A DNA stretch of 17,191 nt from Bacteroidota bacterium (GCA_003519545.1 DOWN01000315.1:1-17191), one strand, 5' to 3'. Counted from the first letter of the stretch, positions 6,659 to 14,462 are shown. The notes: generated from the sequence alone by a model not told the origin. Made by a program: numbers and translations.

Positions 6659-7077
6659 TGAGAAGTGCTTGACCACGAAAAGAGAATAATGTCTAAAGTT
6701 TCACCACGAATCTACACTAATTAAACGAATTACACAAATCGAGTTTTGAAATAGATTTCCTAGTAAGCTCGTAAAAGCAAGGATTTGAAGAAAATTTTTC
6801 ACAAGCTTAATTCGAAGGAGTCCTTTATAAGAGACTTCTGATGTAGTGAACGAATCGCAGAAAACATCACCTCGTATCCCACGAAGCGGGACAGGTTTTA
6901 ATGAATTAAAAGAAATACATCAATCAGAATGACAAAAATGTTTCGACATAAGATTGAAACAAATATTGTTAAATTAGGAATCATTAAATTTTAATCTCAC
7001 GAATCCCATAAAAAAGAGAGTAAATTATACTGCGTCAAAAAATCTACAAACAGGTGTCCACTTTTTGAGAATGTGAC
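6659..7077. repeat. Gene-free spacer with degenerate intergenic repeats
   Basis: No gene is visible. About 6702-6742 (TTCACCACGAATCTACAC ... GAATTACACAAATC) resembles family B; about 6825-6850 (GAAGGAGTCC ... GAGACTTCTG) resembles the palindromic hairpin with a disrupted stem; about 6867-6916 (CACCTCGTATCCC ... GAAGCGGGACAGGTTTTAA) is another family B relative. All are more decayed than the copies at 2.2-2.8 kb. No clear terminator follows the GH3 gene. Confidence 0.6.
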
Positions 7078-7106
7078 TTGACAAACCGTAAAATTAGATA
7101 TATTTT
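7078..7106 (+). promoter_or_regulatory. Sigma70-like promoter of lipoprotein/LysM module 1
   Basis: TTGACA (7078-7083), a 17-bp spacer, then TATTTT (7101-7106). The -35 box is a consensus match. The promoter is 59 bp upstream of the ATG at 7165. Confidence 0.7.
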
Positions 7107-7164
7107 TGATTGTTTAAAAAATTTTTTATTAACAAAGCCAATTAAAAACTCAGGAGGTATCCAA

Positions 7165-7431
7165 ATGGCAAATGCAAAAAAACTCTTTGCAATGTTTATG
7201 TTTGCTGCGTTGTTCTCCGGTTCAGTTTTAATCACCGGTTGCGGTGGTGGACCAAGCCCAGAACAAATGCAACAGTTAAACGATTTAAGAGCTGAAGTTG
7301 AATCCTTACAATCACAGGTCAACGACGCTATGAGTCAGAAGTCACAATTAGAAAGACAAATTGCTGACAAAGACGCAAAAGTAAAAGCTTACTTAAACGA
7401 CATCGGAACAGTTCAAAAAAGATGTCCATAA
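7165..7431 (+). CDS. Small coiled-coil outer-membrane lipoprotein, copy 1 (Lpp-like)
   Basis: An 88-residue lipoprotein. The ATG at 7165 is chosen because a strong Shine-Dalgarno (AGGAGG, 7152-7157) precedes it and it yields a lipoprotein signal ending LITGC (lipid Cys26); the longer frame from 7078 starts in the promoter. After CGGGPSPEQ the mature part is one continuous heptad helix (about 32-80: LNDLRAEVESL, QVNDAMSQKSQLERQI, ADKDAKVKAYL) ending RCP with a terminal cysteine. Size and shape recall Braun's lipoprotein, although the C-terminal lysine is replaced by Cys-Pro, so covalent attachment to peptidoglycan cannot be assumed. A near-identical mature protein is encoded at 14496-14762. 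It is followed after 79 bp by a LysM gene, probably co-transcribed. C-ending codons (AAC, GAC, TAC, ATC) are favoured here, in line with high expression. Confidence 0.85.
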   Translation: MANAKKLFAMFMFAALFSGSVLITGCGGGPSPEQMQQLNDLRAEVESLQSQVNDAMSQKSQLERQIADKDAKVKAYLNDIGTVQKRCP

Positions 7432-7510
7432 TCTTGAGCGCTAAACTCAAAGATTTAAAGATTTAAAAATTAAAAAACTTTAAAAAAATTTTCTTAGGAG
7501 AAAACTTAAA

Positions 7511-8350
7511 ATGAAATTACATAAATTATTATTAGTGTTATTCGCATTCTCCTTGACTTTAGCCGGAAATTCAGTTGTTGCTCAAGATGATGGTATGGAA
7601 GAAATGACCATGGAGCAATGGCAGCAAGAAATGGACGAGCTTACAGTCAGGAAAAATGACTTAATGAACCAGTTAAATGGTTTAAACAGAGACATTGATG
7701 CATTAAAAAAACAAAATACAGATAAAGATGCTGAATTAACAAAAGCTGAAAACGATCTTTATGGTGCAGTTGGTACTACTAAATCAGGTGTTGCTGATTT
7801 CAGAGGTAAATTTGAAGCTGCAGAAAAAAGAGTTAACGGTTTAAACTGTGCTACAGCAAAACAAGATGATATTGATGCAGTAAACAAAGATTTAGCAGCT
7901 ATCACAGCTTCAAAAATCAGATGTTTACCTGAATTCTGGTCAAGATGGGAAGCTATGAAAAAGAAAATGGACGGTTGTAAACCAGCAGCTCCTTCATGCT
8001 ACACTGTAGTAAAAGGTGATTGCTTATACAAAATCGCAGGAATGAAAAATATCTATGGTAATTCAAGATTATGGCCTGCAATTTGGGAAGCAAACAAAAC
8101 TAAAGTTGCTGACATGAAAATGCCTCCTGCAAACAAAAGAACTCCAAACAAAGTAACAAATCCAAACTTAATTTATCCTGGACAGTGCTTAAACATTCCT
8201 AACTTAACTGATGCACAGAAAAAAGATATCTTAAGCAAAAAATGGAATACCGGTAAATGGAGAAGAAAAACTACGATGAAAAAAACAACTGAGACAGGTA
8301 CAACAAAAACTGACGAGAAAAAAGACACAAAAAGCACCGATAAGAAATAA
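7511..8350 (+). CDS. Secreted coiled-coil LysM peptidoglycan-binding protein, copy 1
   Basis: A 279-residue exported protein. The signal peptide (1-24) ends VVAQ, with likely cleavage after Ala24. A coiled coil (about 35-85, MDELTVRKNDLMNQLNGLNR onward) leads to a conserved block (KIRCLPEFWSRWEAM, 136-150), then a LysM domain (163-230: YTVVKGDCLYKIAG, YGNSRLWPAIWEANK, NPNLIYPGQCLNIP), and a very Lys/Thr-rich tail (248-279). LysM domains bind GlcNAc in peptidoglycan, so a periplasmic wall-binding role is expected. Six cysteines (113, 138, 156, 163, 171, 226) suggest disulfides. An AGGAG site lies 10 bp before the ATG. The paralogue at 14797-15606 has the same architecture and also follows a small lipoprotein, so the pair is a conserved module. 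Confidence 0.88.
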   Translation: MKLHKLLLVLFAFSLTLAGNSVVAQDDGMEEMTMEQWQQEMDELTVRKNDLMNQLNGLNRDIDALKKQNTDKDAELTKAENDLYGAVGTTKSGVADFRGKFEAAEKRVNGLNCATAKQDDIDAVNKDLAAITASKIRCLPEFWSRWEAMKKKMDGCKPAAPSCYTVVKGDCLYKIAGMKNIYGNSRLWPAIWEANKTKVADMKMPPANKRTPNKVTNPNLIYPGQCLNIPNLTDAQKKDILSKKWNTGKWRRKTTMKKTTETGTTKTDEKKDTKSTDKK

Positions 8351-8377
8351 TTGATGTTTTTCTGTAAATATTTATAC

Positions 8378-8411
8378 AAAAGCCATCCTGAGAAATCAGG
8401 GTGGCTTTTTT
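8378..8411 (+). terminator. Rho-independent terminator of module 1
   Basis: A 14-bp stem (8378-8391 with 8396-8409, one G-T pair) with a GAAA loop, followed by a T-run. It ends the lipoprotein/LysM unit and overlaps the nominal GTG start of the phoH reading frame. Confidence 0.92.
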
Positions 8412-8442
8412 ACATTTAACAATAAAATTTTTTAATAGAAGT

Positions 8443-9432
8443 TTGGCTATATTAGAAAAACAAATAACACTTACAGGAATTGATTTACTCGACTTCACCG
8501 GATTTAATGACGAGAAATTAAATTTGATAAAAGATCATTTCGACGGGAACATTGTATTACGTGGTGATACTTTAAATATAAAAGCAGATTCTAATGAATA
8601 TGAGAATATAGAGAAAGTTGTGAATGAACTTGTATTTCTGCAGAAAAGACAAGGCAGTATTAAAACTGACGATGTGAAACTTGTTCTTGAACTTATTGAC
8701 AGTAACGGAGAAAATCTTGATAACTTCAATAACAGGTTTAATGTCAATTCTCAGGATATAAAAAATATAATTCTCTATAAGAAAACTGATTTTATAAAAC
8801 CAAGAACTCAAACCCAGATTGAATATGCTAATGCTGTAAGAGATAATGATATAACTTTTGCGATTGGACCTGCAGGAACAGGAAAGACTTATCTTGCAGT
8901 TGCTTTCGCAGTGGCAGCTTTGAAAAATAAACAGGTAAATAAAATTATTATTACAAGACCTGCAGTGGAAGCAGGAGAAAGTCTTGGTTTTTTACCCGGT
9001 GATTTATCTGAAAAGATTGATCCATATCTCAGACCTTTGTTTGATTCACTTGAAGATATGATACCTGCGGATAAACTGAAAACTTATATTGACAGGAATA
9101 TAATCGAAATTGTACCTCTTGCATATATGAGGGGAAGAACACTTAACAGTGCTTTTATAATTCTTGATGAGGCACAGAATGCTACTACTACTCAGATGAA
9201 AATGTTTCTTACAAGAATTGGTGCAAGTTCTAAAGCAGTAATAACGGGCGATGATACACAAATTGATTTACCGAAAAGAGATCAGTCGGGATTGGTTCAG
9301 ATTCAATTGATTTTAAAAGGGATACAGGATATTGCGTTTGTATATTTTAAGAAATCTGATGTAGTGAGACATAAATTAGTGAAAGAGATTATAGATGCTT
9401 ATGAAAAATTTAATGAAAAAAGTGAAAAGTAA
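8443..9432 (+). CDS. phoH: PhoH-like P-loop ATPase, probable TTG start
   Basis: A 329-residue PhoH-family ATPase, cytoplasmic, often linked to RNA metabolism; the exact role is unsettled. Numbered from the TTG at 8443, Walker A is GPAGTGKT (142-149), Walker B FIILDEAQ (238-245), and the downstream sensor region MFLTRIGASSKAVITGDDTQ is intact. The N-terminal KH-like part is present (LTGIDLLDFTG). There is no in-frame ATG in the N-terminal region. A GTG at 8401 lies within the terminator hairpin and is unlikely, while TTG at 8443 gives MAILEKQITLTG with AGAAG just upstream and a normal family length. It stands alone between terminators, with no ybeY next to it (a common partner). Confidence 0.93.
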   Translation: MAILEKQITLTGIDLLDFTGFNDEKLNLIKDHFDGNIVLRGDTLNIKADSNEYENIEKVVNELVFLQKRQGSIKTDDVKLVLELIDSNGENLDNFNNRFNVNSQDIKNIILYKKTDFIKPRTQTQIEYANAVRDNDITFAIGPAGTGKTYLAVAFAVAALKNKQVNKIIITRPAVEAGESLGFLPGDLSEKIDPYLRPLFDSLEDMIPADKLKTYIDRNIIEIVPLAYMRGRTLNSAFIILDEAQNATTTQMKMFLTRIGASSKAVITGDDTQIDLPKRDQSGLVQIQLILKGIQDIAFVYFKKSDVVRHKLVKEIIDAYEKFNEKSEK

Positions 9433-9522
9433 TAATAGATATTTCATTATATATGGATACTAATTTTCAAATCACATTAATTTTTTAATTCTTTAATTTG
9501 CAAAAAGTAATAACATTCTAAA

Positions 9523-10638
9523 TTGAATAAATTCGAACTTAAATATAAAGTTTTAATTTTAATCTTATTGATTTCTACAGGACTTTACGGGCAGAATAAG
9601 ATAGGGCTTGCTCTTCCACTTATGGAAAGCAGTTCGAATCCTGAAGATAAGGTTATAGGGAGCTTTATGTTAAAAGGGATTAGGGATGCATATGAAGAGT
9701 TCAAAAAAGAAAATTCAAGAAATAAAATAGAGATAAAACTTTCAGATACAGAAAGAAATCTCGAAGAGGCGTATAAGATTGGCGTGACATATGGTAAAGA
9801 TAAATCAACTCTCGCTATATTAGGACCGGTTTTCAGCAATGAACTGAGTGCTTTGAGAACTGTATCTGTTGATTACAAAATGCCAATTATTTCCCCATCG
9901 GCAACAGGTTCATTTATTGCATCTGAGTATGAAAATTTATTTCAGTTAAATACACCATTTAATATCAGAGGAAGACTAATGGCTAAATATGCTACCGATG
10001 AAATGAAACTGAATAACATAATTGTATTAAGCGATAATGTTTACGGAAGAAATTTTTCAATACCATTTATTTCGGAGTTATCTGAGAATAACATTACATT
10101 ATTAGATTCAGTTTTTTATACCGGATCAGAAGAGATACCTCAAAAGTTAGCATACCTTTCAAAATATAAATTCACTGATACAAAACCATCTGCAATATAT
10201 GTTGCGATATCAAATGTTAATGAAATTGAACCGGTTTTAAAATCAATAAAAGAACATTACCCTGACATAGTTGTATTAGGATCAAGTGACTGGAATAATA
10301 AGGACGTATTAATACAGAATAAAAATAATATAAATAAGTTATATTACGAGACTGATTTTTATTTAGACGAATTGACATACGACAATTACATCAAAAAAGG
10401 TTTTACAGAACCAGAATTAAAAAACTATTTACTCGGATACAACTCGATGAATTTTTTATTGACCACAACACTCACACATAACGACCGCACAAAACTTACA
10501 ACTTACCTAAACTCAAGAGTAGATTATTCAGGAATACAGAATAACATAAACTTACGGAACAGAATCAATACATCACTTGTAATATTGAAATTTGAAAGCG
10601 GAAAAATTCAGAAAATTACGGATTATATTTACGAATAA
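9523..10638 (+). CDS. Periplasmic ligand-binding protein (type I fold, LivJ/LpoA-like), TTG start
   Basis: A 371-residue exported protein of the receptor-ligand binding (Peripla_BP_6) superfamily. The signal peptide covers about 1-23 (LILILLISTGLYG) with cleavage before Gln24. The mature start KIGLALPLMES, the segment STLAILGPVFSNELSAL, PIISPSATG and the middle strand IIVLSDNVYGRNF match branched-chain amino-acid binding proteins, and also LpoA-type activators of penicillin-binding proteins. The start is TTG at 9523; no ATG precedes the signal peptide. No ABC permease or ATPase gene is nearby, so a transport role is doubtful. Its place among cell-wall and envelope genes makes a structural or PBP-activator role conceivable, but this is inference. 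Confidence 0.82.
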   Translation: MNKFELKYKVLILILLISTGLYGQNKIGLALPLMESSSNPEDKVIGSFMLKGIRDAYEEFKKENSRNKIEIKLSDTERNLEEAYKIGVTYGKDKSTLAILGPVFSNELSALRTVSVDYKMPIISPSATGSFIASEYENLFQLNTPFNIRGRLMAKYATDEMKLNNIIVLSDNVYGRNFSIPFISELSENNITLLDSVFYTGSEEIPQKLAYLSKYKFTDTKPSAIYVAISNVNEIEPVLKSIKEHYPDIVVLGSSDWNNKDVLIQNKNNINKLYYETDFYLDELTYDNYIKKGFTEPELKNYLLGYNSMNFLLTTTLTHNDRTKLTTYLNSRVDYSGIQNNINLRNRINTSLVILKFESGKIQKITDYIYE

Positions 10639-10746
10639 TACGGAAAATAAAAAAAAGCAAAACTGCTATAATTTTAAAAAACATTATGTTTTTTTTTAAA
10701 TAAAATTTGTATTTTTTAGGAAATCCGGTGAATAGTAAAAATTCAC

Positions 10747-10775
10747 TTGACTTAAGATTTTATTACTTTTAATTT
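10747..10775 (+). promoter_or_regulatory. Sigma70-like promoter of the three-gene envelope operon
   Basis: TTGACT (10747-10752), 17 bp, TAATTT (10770-10775). It lies 43 bp upstream of the ATG at 10819 and adjoins a palindrome at 10775-10798. Confidence 0.6.
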
Positions 10776-10798
10776 TGTCGTAGTTAGAACTACAACAA
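10775..10798. promoter_or_regulatory. Palindrome at the expected transcription start, possible operator
   Basis: TTGT-C-GTAGTT-AG-AACTAC-A-ACAA: arms of 10 matching bases with one mismatch and a 2-bp centre. It covers the expected start site of the promoter at 10747-10775, where a bound protein could block transcription; alternatively it forms a hairpin in the leader. Confidence 0.45.
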
Positions 10799-10818
10799 TA
10801 AATAAATAAACAAATAAA

Positions 10819-12003
10819 ATGGCTTCAACATTAGAAAACACACAATCCGATATTACAAACGGATTCTCCGGAGATGTTCAGGAGAAAATTGATTCTCTCA
10901 TGAAGACTGATAACGAACTGAACGAGATTAGAGAGCATTTGATAACTCAAAAGATGGAAGAGTTAAACAAAGAAGGATCAGGATTTATTTTAAAGGCTGC
11001 ATTACCTTCATTTATAGTTTTACTTTTATCCTTTTTTATCGATGTAGGTAATGTACCGCTTATCGGAAAGATAGCAAATTCCTTTGCATCATGGTTATTC
11101 CCGGGATCACAACTTTTAAATCAAGGCGTAGAACCTATTATGTTTTGGTGGTTACCCCTTGTAGCATATTTAATTTTCATTTTCTGTGCTATTTCATCTA
11201 ATAAAGCAATCAGAAGAGAACTCGGCAAAAAAGGAAGTTCAAGCGAGAGTATCTCAAGAATTATTGACGGTTATTCCGGAATAGTTGATGGTATCGGAAC
11301 AGCATTACCACTTATAGGTGCTGCGATACTTCTTGTATCTATAAAAGAAGGTCCAATAGTATTTCTTGGATTCTCAGTTCCTTTTGAGATTAAATCCATT
11401 ATAGTACTTGCTATGGCAAAATTATTTGAATCAGTATTTGATGCACAGGCATTAAAATATAACAGAATAATAGAAGAGATTAAAAAGATAGAATCAGAAT
11501 ATTTCTTCAAGAAAACAGAATCTGTTAACTATTCAATTTTAAAAGAGTTAAAATCAACAGTAGTAGCAGGCGGAAAACAAGCACCTGCAATGACAAATGA
11601 GCAACTTGAAAGAATGTATGCAGTATTAAAGATGACTAATGAACTTAACGAGAAATTTAATGCTAATTTAATTGCATTATCAGATAACATTAATAAGTTC
11701 GGCAATATAAAAGTTGTTGATGAGAAGATAGTAGCAGAATTACAGAGAGTATCTCAGACATATGCAAATGTAATCGAAGCGTCAAACAAATCTACAGAGA
11801 TTACAAATAATATTAAAACAAATCTTGAATCTATAAACACTATTATTGCGAATATAAATTCAATGAAATTACCTGACGAGAAAGTGCTTAAAGAATTACA
11901 GGTTACAGCACATTTCTTAACAGAGACAGTAAACGGAATGAAAGACAACGCAACAGTGAAGGCATTGGAGAACTTAGTATATTTAACAGGCAAGAGACAA
12001 TAA
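10819..12003 (+). CDS. Polytopic inner-membrane protein with coiled-coil tail (GldL/ExbB-like candidate)
   Basis: A 394-residue membrane protein with no family I can name with certainty. A soluble, charged N-terminus (1-55) is followed by membrane segments at about 57-76, 105-126, 155-178 and 187-205. A cytoplasmic tail of about 185 residues (210-394) is predicted to be coiled coil and carries an internal repeat (KVVDEKIVAELQ at 298-309 and KLPDEKVLKELQ at 350-361). The third segment, IGTALPLIGAAILLVSI, recalls the ExbB/TolQ stretch 'PLLGLLGTV' with the GTV changed, and the fourth ends LFESVFDAQAL, with a glutamate near the membrane. A long coiled-coil tail with NANLIALSDNINKFG-like heptads recalls GldL of the type IX motor. 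It begins the operon (39-bp gap to the next gene) and has no Shine-Dalgarno, only A-rich leader. Confidence 0.5.
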   Translation: MASTLENTQSDITNGFSGDVQEKIDSLMKTDNELNEIREHLITQKMEELNKEGSGFILKAALPSFIVLLLSFFIDVGNVPLIGKIANSFASWLFPGSQLLNQGVEPIMFWWLPLVAYLIFIFCAISSNKAIRRELGKKGSSSESISRIIDGYSGIVDGIGTALPLIGAAILLVSIKEGPIVFLGFSVPFEIKSIIVLAMAKLFESVFDAQALKYNRIIEEIKKIESEYFFKKTESVNYSILKELKSTVVAGGKQAPAMTNEQLERMYAVLKMTNELNEKFNANLIALSDNINKFGNIKVVDEKIVAELQRVSQTYANVIEASNKSTEITNNIKTNLESINTIIANINSMKLPDEKVLKELQVTAHFLTETVNGMKDNATVKALENLVYLTGKRQ

Positions 12004-12041
12004 TAAAAAGAACAGTTGATTAACATTTAAATTTTAAAGAT

Positions 12042-12992
12042 ATGAAAAAAAACAGGGATGTAAAATTCGTAATCTACCAGATGCTATATATATTCGTGGT
12101 TTGCGTTATTGCACTTAAGGGGGCGAACCTTGATTTAACAGAGGTTATACAGAAAGAGAAAGTGGTAGAAAAAGAATATGCAGACTCGCTGAAAAAAATT
12201 CTTGATTCCTTGCTTGCCTTGGGATTAGTTCCGGAAATCAAATTTGACACATCAAAAAAATTCACTAATCCGGAAGAATTAAGAAAACAACTTGAGATTA
12301 CTAGACAACAGCTTATTGCAGTACAGCAACAGAATCCATCGCTAAAAGTATCCACTACTTCACCTAATTTCACTACAAATAATCCGAACTTAACTCCGGA
12401 AGAAATTAAGAAATTAGAAGATATGAAAAAAGAGGAGCAAATAATTGAACCTAAAGAAGTTCAGGAAATCCGAATTGGAAATCCTGTAATAGTTCAGTTT
12501 GCTCAGAATACAATGAATAATCCTTATGACCAACCGTTGGAAATTGTAGGAATAACAACAATTCCACCGAAAGGCAGTAAGACATTTATAACAGGTGGCG
12601 AAGGTTCAGTTACACTGAAAGTCGGAACGACAACAAAAACAGTTCAGACAAAACCAAATGACAAACCGAAAATTTCATTGCAGAGATTGGTACCTGCAGG
12701 AGAGAATGTTTCAATTAGATCTGTACAGGGAACAGTCGGCTACAGGATTACAATTAATGATGATTTTCCGGGAAATCTTGATGTGAATTTCAGCGGACCT
12801 GTTACTGTAAATCAGACAGGACCAACGACATATGACGTTACACTGAATTTCTTAAAATCTAAGACTGCATTTGATAATTATACAGACGGGAAAGATGCAC
12901 CTTATTCCGTTGGATTTCAAGTTTCTGTGAAAGACAAAATAGCAGGACATTCGTTAACGCAATCCGGTGTATTCCAATTCGGAGAGTGGTAA
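12042..12992 (+). CDS. Single-pass membrane-anchored periplasmic protein (GldM/ExbD-like candidate)
   Basis: A 316-residue protein. Residues 8-26 form the only membrane segment, after a short basic cytoplasmic start (MKKNRD). A helical, coiled-coil-prone region (35-95) and a Pro/Asn/Thr-rich linker (96-120) lead to a beta-rich periplasmic region (about 140-316) with Gly/Thr-rich strands. The layout is that of GldM (N-terminal helix, helical bundle, then beta domains) but shorter, and the membrane segment reads VIYQMLYIFVVCVIALKG followed by LTEV, close in style to the GldM start (NLMYLVFIAMLALN...EV). The aspartate of ExbD/MotB helices is absent from the segment. Its position directly after a polytopic ExbB/GldL-like gene supports a partner role. 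Family assignment is tentative. Confidence 0.5.
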   Translation: MKKNRDVKFVIYQMLYIFVVCVIALKGANLDLTEVIQKEKVVEKEYADSLKKILDSLLALGLVPEIKFDTSKKFTNPEELRKQLEITRQQLIAVQQQNPSLKVSTTSPNFTTNNPNLTPEEIKKLEDMKKEEQIIEPKEVQEIRIGNPVIVQFAQNTMNNPYDQPLEIVGITTIPPKGSKTFITGGEGSVTLKVGTTTKTVQTKPNDKPKISLQRLVPAGENVSIRSVQGTVGYRITINDDFPGNLDVNFSGPVTVNQTGPTTYDVTLNFLKSKTAFDNYTDGKDAPYSVGFQVSVKDKIAGHSLTQSGVFQFGEW

Positions 12993-12997
12993 TTATA

Positions 12998-13027
12998 AAT
13001 CCCGGTAATTTTATGATTGCCGGGATT
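12998..13027 (+). terminator. Intra-operon hairpin, weak terminator or attenuator
   Basis: A 12-bp stem (12998-13009 with 13016-13027, one G-T pair) and a 6-base loop, followed by GATTTTATTTATT. It lies between the single-pass protein and the outer-membrane protein genes, 33 bp before the latter's ATG, and may lower transcription of the third gene or protect the upstream message. Confidence 0.6.
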
Positions 13028-13059
13028 GATTTTATTTATTAATTAATTTAAAATTCTTT

Positions 13060-14337
13060 ATGAAAAAAACTTCTAAACTAATTTTTATGTTTGGTGCAAT
13101 ATTGTATCTTTGTATAACATTTATTGCAACCAATCTATCATACGCTCAGGAAGAAAGAGAAGATAATCCTGTATCATGGAAATACTTCAGAATATTCGCA
13201 AGAGCAAGTGATGACAGTATTTTTATATTATTACAGGATGATTTATTAATTGATCCGAAACTTGAGTCATACGTAGTGACTGTAAATATTCAGGATCCTC
13301 AACCATTAAATCAATATGTAGTTATTGGTGATGAAACATCACCTGATGCTTTGAGATATGCGTGGTCACAGTTAAGCCCAAGAGTTCAGCAGGGATTGAT
13401 AAACTGGGTGGGTACAAACAAAGAGAATCTAAATAAAAAGAAGCTTAATTATGCATCTGTATTTGTTGATGTCATCAAAAGAATTAAGATTAAAGAACTT
13501 ATAGCACCACCTCAAAAAGTGAGAGAAATCAGAAATACAACTGCATATATTAATCCTTACATGAATTTCTTCGGAGGTCCACCTGTAGGAATTCCTCTAA
13601 AACAAGGATTTGGTTTTTCATTCTTCCAAGGAACACCATATTCAGGACCAATGGAAAGTGAAATGGTAGGAGCAGGATTCCATTTATTAGGTGCTTCTAT
13701 CAGCGTATCAACAAGAATTAAAGAATTAACTCTTGAAAGAGTAAGTTCAGGTGGAACAACTCCAATTAAAGGTGGAGAGGGAGTATCTTTCGCTAACTAT
13801 AATAATATTTTTGCTCCAAATATAGGTCTTGAAGTTAGATATGTTATTCCATTCGGTAATTTTTTTGAAGTTGGATATTACACAGTTTTAGATGAGGGTG
13901 CTGACAATGACCCTCCTGTAAAAGTATTAGATGCTAGATATCCTGCAAGTGATTCTATTTTTATGCCTAACAATGTTTTGACAGGAAGTTATACAAATTG
14001 GGAATTCAGATATCCTTTCAGAACATTAGGATCAACAAATGCAAAAGTATATATCGGACAATATTTAGGTGAGTGGAATGCAGGATTCTTTGCGAGAGAG
14101 ATGAGAGTAGCCGGTTCATTATTCGACGTAAGATTAAATCACAACTGGGGTGGAACAAGGAACTATCAGTTGTTATTTGAGATATATATTGCTGATATTG
14201 CTGAAGGTTTCGGGCAGACATCGTTTGCAATTGGACCATCAGTAAGACTTGGAACTACATCAAGCGGATCGTTTGGTGCGTTAACTGTATTGGCAAATAT
14301 GAGAATGAAACTCGGAGATTTCTTCGACGAAAAGTAA
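13060..14337 (+). CDS. Probable outer-membrane beta-barrel protein
   Basis: A 425-residue exported protein. The signal peptide (1-29) ends LSYA before QEERED. The N-terminal periplasmic part (30-165) includes a helical stretch (LSPRVQQGLINWVGTNKENL). From about 175 onward the sequence is built of alternating polar/aromatic strands with glycines (INPYMNFFGG, GFGFSFFQGTPYSG, GLEVRYVIPFGNFFEVGYYT, FAREMRVAGSLFDVRLNHNW, ALTVLANMRMKLGDFFDEK), as in beta-barrels. No TonB box, OmpA or PorV motif was recognised. It is the last gene of the set beginning at 10819 and is followed by a strong terminator. The set would supply inner-membrane, periplasm-spanning and outer-membrane parts of one apparatus. 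The barrel call rests on strand pattern only. Confidence 0.6.
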   Translation: MKKTSKLIFMFGAILYLCITFIATNLSYAQEEREDNPVSWKYFRIFARASDDSIFILLQDDLLIDPKLESYVVTVNIQDPQPLNQYVVIGDETSPDALRYAWSQLSPRVQQGLINWVGTNKENLNKKKLNYASVFVDVIKRIKIKELIAPPQKVREIRNTTAYINPYMNFFGGPPVGIPLKQGFGFSFFQGTPYSGPMESEMVGAGFHLLGASISVSTRIKELTLERVSSGGTTPIKGGEGVSFANYNNIFAPNIGLEVRYVIPFGNFFEVGYYTVLDEGADNDPPVKVLDARYPASDSIFMPNNVLTGSYTNWEFRYPFRTLGSTNAKVYIGQYLGEWNAGFFAREMRVAGSLFDVRLNHNWGGTRNYQLLFEIYIADIAEGFGQTSFAIGPSVRLGTTSSGSFGALTVLANMRMKLGDFFDEK

Positions 14338-14349
14338 AATAAATAATTT

Positions 14350-14388
14350 AAAAGCCCTGTTGCGGAACTGCGGAACAGGGCTTTTTTT
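14350..14388 (+). terminator. Rho-independent terminator of the envelope operon
   Basis: A 12-bp perfect stem (14350-14361 with 14374-14385) with a 12-base loop and a run of seven T, 12 bp after the stop codon. Confidence 0.93.
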
Positions 14389-14433
14389 ATGCCGATATAT
14401 CAACATTAAATTATTACAAAACAATAATATATC

Positions 14434-14462
14434 TTGAAAAAACAAATATATTGATATATATT
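14434..14462 (+). promoter_or_regulatory. Sigma70-like promoter of lipoprotein/LysM module 2
   Basis: TTGAAA (14434-14439), 17 bp, TATATT (14457-14462), 33 bp before the ATG at 14496. Confidence 0.7.

Noticed and set aside
7078..7164. Longer N-terminus for lipoprotein copy 1 from TTG at 7078
   Set aside because: The TTG is the -35 box itself, and the ATG at 7165 has a strong Shine-Dalgarno and a perfect lipoprotein signal.
8401..8442. GTG start for phoH at 8401
   Set aside because: It lies in the stem and T-run of a strong terminator, and the added residues do not resemble PhoH N-termini.
10819..14337. Firm assignment as type IX secretion genes gldL, gldM and gldN
   Set aside because: Topology is similar, but lengths differ, the third protein does not look like GldN, and no other type IX component is in the window; kept as a candidate only.
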